From Lumnitzera littorea (Eukaryota; Streptophyta; Magnoliopsida; Myrtales; Combretaceae): a stretch of 64,000 nt of DNA. The notes beneath the pieces are model-generated. The model was not told where the DNA came from, ran no database searches, and saw only the letters and a program-made list of their open reading frames with translations. Numbering within the stretch: position 1 is the first letter of the stretch; each line of letters starts with the position of its first letter. The position numbers and the translations under genes were made by a program. This document shows positions 59,816 through 64,000 of this stretch, in pieces. The DNA lies in NCBI GenBank assembly GCA_024138015.1, contig JAMXBB010000002.1, forward strand, positions 46,591,452 to 46,655,451. The letters are read 5' to 3'.

Positions 59816-61510
59816 GAATTCAACTTTGATATGATGAAGTAGTAAAAGCCCTTTATATTGTGAAAAAAGTATTAGTGTGATGAAAAGAGCCTTTTGAGGA
59901 AATGAGCTTTGAAATGGTGAAAACAATGTAAGTATGGCGAAATGAGCTTTGCTTTAAGGAAATATATTTTGAAATGATAAAAATAGCATTAACATGATGA
60001 AATGAGCTCTATTTCAAGGAAATAAGACTTGAAATGGTGAAAACAGCGTTAATGTGGTGAAATTAGTCATGTGAGGACATGAGCATTGAAATGGTGAAAA
60101 TGGTATTGGTATAATGAAAACAGCGTTACATTAAGGAATTGAGCCTCAAAATGTTGATAACGATATTATTATGGTGAAATTAGCCTTGATTCAAGACAAT
60201 GAACCTTGAAATGGTGATTAAGTATAAGCCTTCCCTCTAAAGAAAAGGTGTTAGAGGTGAAATTAGCCTTTGGAAATGAGACTTCAAATGGTGAAAATAG
60301 TGTTAGTATGGTGAAATTAGCCTTACCTCGTGGAAATAAGTCTTGAAATAATGAAAATGATATTATTATAGTGAAATAAGCCTTACTTTAAGGAAACAAA
60401 TGTTAAAATGGTGAAAATAGTGTAACTACGATGAAATGAACTTTGCTTCAATGAGATAAGCCTTGAGATAGTGAAATCAAAGTTATTGTGGTGAAATGAG
60501 TCTTTCTTATTGAGTCTTCTAATGGTGAAAATGGTATTAGTAAGGTAAAATAAGTCTTGATTTGAGGAAAAGAGCCTTAAAATAGAGAAAAATGGTGTTG
60601 GCATGATGAAATGAGTGCTACTCCGAAGAAATAAGCGTTAAAATGATGGCAAAGCTATTAATATAGTGAAGATAATCTTATTTTGAGGAAATGAACCTTA
60701 AAATAATAAAACAATATATGCCTTCCCCACTATAAAGATGATGTTAGTGAAATGAGCCTTGAAATGGTTCAATAGTATAAGCACTTCCTATGGTAAACAC
60801 CATTTTAATGTGGTTAATTTAGCTTACTTCGATGAGATGAGCCATTGGTGAAAAATGTGTTAGTATAGTAAAATGAGTTTTTCTTTAAGAAAATAAGTCT
60901 TGAAATGGTAAAAATGGGATTAATGTAGTAAAATAAGCCTTATTTTGAGAAAATGACCTTGAGATAATGAAAATGGTGTTAATATGGTGAAATGAGCCTT
61001 ACTTAGAAGAGTTAAGCCTTGAAATGATGAAATAGTAAAAATCTTCCATATGGAGAAGAAAAATGTTGTAAGTGTGATGAAATTACCTAACTTCAAGGAA
61101 ATGACCCTTGAAATAATGAAAAAATTGTTAATATGGTCAAATGAGTATTATTTTGAGGAATGAACCTTAAAACGTTGAAAATAGTGTTATGGTAGTAAAA
61201 TAAGCTTTGCTTTAAAGAAATGAGACTCAAAATGATGAAACGATATTAATATGGTCAAATTTTTCCTACCTCAAGAAAATGAACCCTAAAATAATGAAAA
61301 CAGTGTTAATGTGATGAAATTTGCCTTGCTACTAGGATTTAAACCTTAAAATAGTAAAAATGGTATTAATGTGGTGTATGGCCTTACTATGAGGAAAAGA
61401 GCCTTAAAATAACAATAGTATAAGTCATCCCCATGGTGAAAAAGGGTGTTAACATGTTAAATTTAGTCTTACTTCAAGGGGATAAAAAAAAAACACTTGA
61501 AATGTTTAAA
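59816..61510 (+). repeat. Satellite-like array, ~60-bp unit, about 25 copies
   Basis: The unit has the order TGAAATGGTGAAAATAGTGT, TAATATGGTGAAATGAGCCT, TACTTCAAGGAAATGAGCCT, with heavy divergence. Four or five units (near 60217, 60707, 60775, 61028, 61420) carry an extra ~20-25-base insert with AGTATAAGCCTTCCC, suggesting a higher-order unit that was itself amplified. No coding potential. Confidence 0.88.
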
Positions 61511-61514
61511 AATA

Positions 61515-62541
61515 ACAAATGGGGCTGTGTGACTTGATTTTAACCTAATTATTTTCTTTTAATTTTTCCTTCTTTTTTTTTAAGTTGGTGTCACCTACAA
61601 CGGTCAATAGGTCAAGCAACCTACATTAAATGGCTCATCCAAATCAACCTCATCGGGACATATGGAGTTAGGTTGGCAACATTAAAGGTGAAGGACATAC
61701 CATATCCTTTAAGTAGGTCTAGCTTATAGATTGATTCTTCGTAAGATTCTGAATAGTCCATCTACTCAAGGAGACAATTTGCTTGCTATATGGCTAAGAA
61801 AGCGTACCTTACTTAGGTGAATCTACAATAAATTCCTCGGTCTATAATATATAACCTTTCGTCCTTAGTTTTTGATCTCTCGTTGTTTGGCAATAACCAT
61901 GTGAGCTACTTGGATACCTTTTGATGCAATCTTTAAATTCTTATACTTTGTTCATACCATCTAAACTTTCTACCTTTGAGGTCAAAACAAAGATCATATA
62001 TATAGGAATAGTCGGGTTAGTTCCATTAATGACCTCAAATGTAAACTTATTGGCTGAACTATGTGAATACCTATTATAAGCAAACTCAATAAAAGGTCAG
62101 ATAAGTCCTAGTTAGTAAGGTTTTTGCCCCTTTTTTGCATCTTAGGATATGCATTTTATTACTTTTATATATTTCATCCTTTTTCATTTCATGTAAGTAC
62201 AAACCTTATGTAGTTGAACATATAAGGCTACCTTTTAGTATTAACTGGAATCAACTATCTTCCTCATTGAATATTAAATATACTATTTTCTCTTAAGAAA
62301 CTTCTTTTGAGCTTATACTCTTATCTAACCCATTTAGCAGGAGTTAGTGGCGAATGCCTCCTAGGTTAGTATTCATACATAATATCAAGTACTAGTTTAG
62401 ACTATACAGAGTTTGGTGGTGAATCATATCCATCAAATGGCTTACGTTTGCTAACAACCTAAAACCCATTCCCTTATGTCTCGCCATCGTTGATTTGAGT
62501 GTATGACTTGACACCTTTGTGTAAGACCTTAAGGCGTATCA
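61515..62541 (+). repeat. Gypsy LTR remnant (start not defined)
   Basis: The end AAGGCGTATCA, the primer site just after it, and the sequence layout (GTGGCGAATGCC-type and TGGTGAATCATATCC-type phrases near 62345-62430) parallel the 3' part of the LTR at 37467-38403. The left boundary and target duplication were not found, and a second LTR is outside the window or lost. Confidence 0.6.
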
Positions 62542-62548
62542 TCCTTAT

Positions 62549-62560
62549 TGGTATTAGAGC
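62549..62560 (+). other. Primer binding site of the terminal gypsy copy
   Basis: TGGTATTAGAGC, one base from the initiator Met-tRNA site, eight bases after the LTR end. Confidence 0.75.
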
Positions 62561-62889
62561 TTCTAGGTTCTAAGAAGGGAGTTACCATGCTTAAGTTGCT
62601 GCATCTCAAATAGTAGTATGTTCTATGTGCTATTTGCAACAGCTTTGAAGTTGTTCTACTAAGTCATATTATCGGTAGTGTTTCAATTCACTTTAGTTGG
62701 AGGTTGTGGCATGTGTATGTGTGTGTTGTTCTACTCTATTGAGTTTGAGTTGCTTAGTAGTTTTACTAGCTGTTATAAAATAGTGGTTCTAATAACTTAC
62801 GAATTATCGTAGCGATTATATGGAGTGGTGCTATTGTTTGTTTCAACTAGAGAAGCATTTTGTGTTAGTATTGGAAATATCAAATCTTA

Positions 62890-63740
62890 GTGTCAATACG
62901 ATGGTTGGTGACAATAAGAGCAATACTCCAAGCTGTAGGAGGCAGATTAATTAGACCTTGAGGAAGATGAATGAACGGTTAGACCATCTTATTGATTTGA
63001 TGGAGAATATGATGTTAATAGTGTAGCATATGACCAAAGTCCAATCTATTGTAGCTGTACAAATTGATGATCGAGCTAATATAGCTATTAGAGTTGAAAG
63101 AAACGAGTTTTGAGGTGAAAAGCATGAATACGTAGCTTGAAATAATCAAGTTAGAAGAGTTAACCAATTAGCTTGAGACATATTGTCGTAGATGATGTGG
63201 ATGAAGAGGATGGTGAAAAGGAGTACTATAAAGTAAAGGAATGAGGTAATCAAGCTCTTTGGAGGCCTAAACAATGTTAAAGTCTAGATACCGACCTTCT
63301 TAAGAAGTGGGGATGCAAACAAGTACCTAAATTGGGAGGAGAAGGTAGAAAAGCTATTCAACCATTATCAATATGATGAAGAGGTGATTGTTTGTTTAAC
63401 CTCCCTAGAGTTTTTTTATGTTGCCATGTAGCGGAAAAACTTGCAAGCTACTTTGAAAAGAGATGGCAAAGAGAAGGCAAAGAGAAGTGAGGACTTAAGT
63501 TGAGATGAGAAGGGTTTTATGATGTAGATTTATACCTAACTCAAACTTATAAGATATATTTGAGAAACTTCAAGAATTGAAACAAGGTAGCAAGAGTGTA
63601 AAAAACTATGTAAAGGAGTTCCAAATATTAATGATCAAATGTGAATTGGGGGAGCTTAAGGGCGAAACTGTGTCTAGATTTCTATTTAGCTTAAGTATGA
63701 GATCAGATGTATGGTAGAGGTTCAAAGGTTCATGACCCTT
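62890..63740 (+). pseudogene. Gypsy gag remnant
   Basis: IPTFLRSGDANKYLNWEEKV (about 63293-63352) then KLFNHYQYDEEVIVCLTSLE are the capsid-type block, and KLCKGVPNINDQM with LKYEIRCMVEVQRFMTL-type sequence follow (about 63600-63740). Many stops. It belongs to the same broad gag type as 38869-39930. After about 63740 I recognise nothing up to the window end. Confidence 0.75.
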
Positions 63741-64000
63741 ATTATGACCCAATAGTATCGTTGTTGTGGTAGATCGCCATGTACCATATAAAGATCTACA
63801 ATCAACTCCCTTGTTGATCGTAGGCCTTTCATATGACACATAAGACTCCTTTCACTATACATTAATATTAGGCCTATAGATAAGTAATATAGAGTAATTT
63901 AACTAAAATTTACTTCTTTGATGTAAATTAATTAAATAAACATGTGGATTCGTTGAATTCCACACCAAAAGAATATTATAAACGAATGTTGTTCATATAG

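Noticed and set aside
59286..61510. CACTA transposon ends around the 60-bp array
   Set aside because: CACTA strings occur near 59287 but no matching TAGTG end or 3-bp duplication was found. The subterminal-repeat idea is kept only as a possibility.

Overview
The window looks like nuclear DNA of a flowering plant, probably a eudicot; I cannot name the species. It is AT-rich, three genes have plant-specific products and GT-AG introns, and most of the rest is decayed plant transposable elements. No bacterial, viral or organellar gene block is visible.

Host genes. (1) 2730-4805 (+): a two-exon gene for a single-pass membrane protein of a plant family of unknown function (DUF6821/At4g13530-like). 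(2) 25804-25974 (+): a 56-residue GPI-anchored arabinogalactan peptide. (3) 28766-33877 (-): a 12-exon gene for a 333-residue, probably plastid-targeted protein with a PNPOx-like split barrel followed by a DUF2470 domain. I derived the exons of genes 1 and 3 by hand from splice sites, reading frame and family resemblance.

Mobile elements, left to right. 1-1060: Ty3/gypsy integrase remnant, followed by an implausible 399-base poly-G run. 6950-9960: decayed LINE (-). 10853-16140: LTR retrotransposon with both LTRs, primer binding site, polypurine tract and a perfect 5-bp target duplication, but only gag inside. 20390-20900: plant-mobile-domain pseudogene. 21440-22780: gypsy gag remnant. 34197-55940: one full-length L1-type LINE (-) cut into four pieces by three later insertions, which are a gypsy element (37467-47034) and two ~2.9-kb solo LTRs (47445-50368 and 51057-53962). 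A third solo LTR (42943-45856) sits inside the gypsy element. Target duplications are exact at four of the nested or LTR sites, and decayed for the LINE (13/15) and the oldest solo LTR (3/5). 57474-57982: Mutator-type MITE with a 9-bp duplication. 59290-61510: ~60-bp satellite-like array with units in both orientations. 61515-63740: another gypsy LTR and gag remnant.

The genes do not form a pathway. The main structural story is that the LINE landed 320 bp upstream of the start codon of gene 3, and nested insertions have since grown to 21.7 kb, moving that gene's original upstream DNA away. I see no convincing novel enzymatic or defence system. The most unusual items are the four-layer nest, the gag-only LTR element, and the two tandem arrays.
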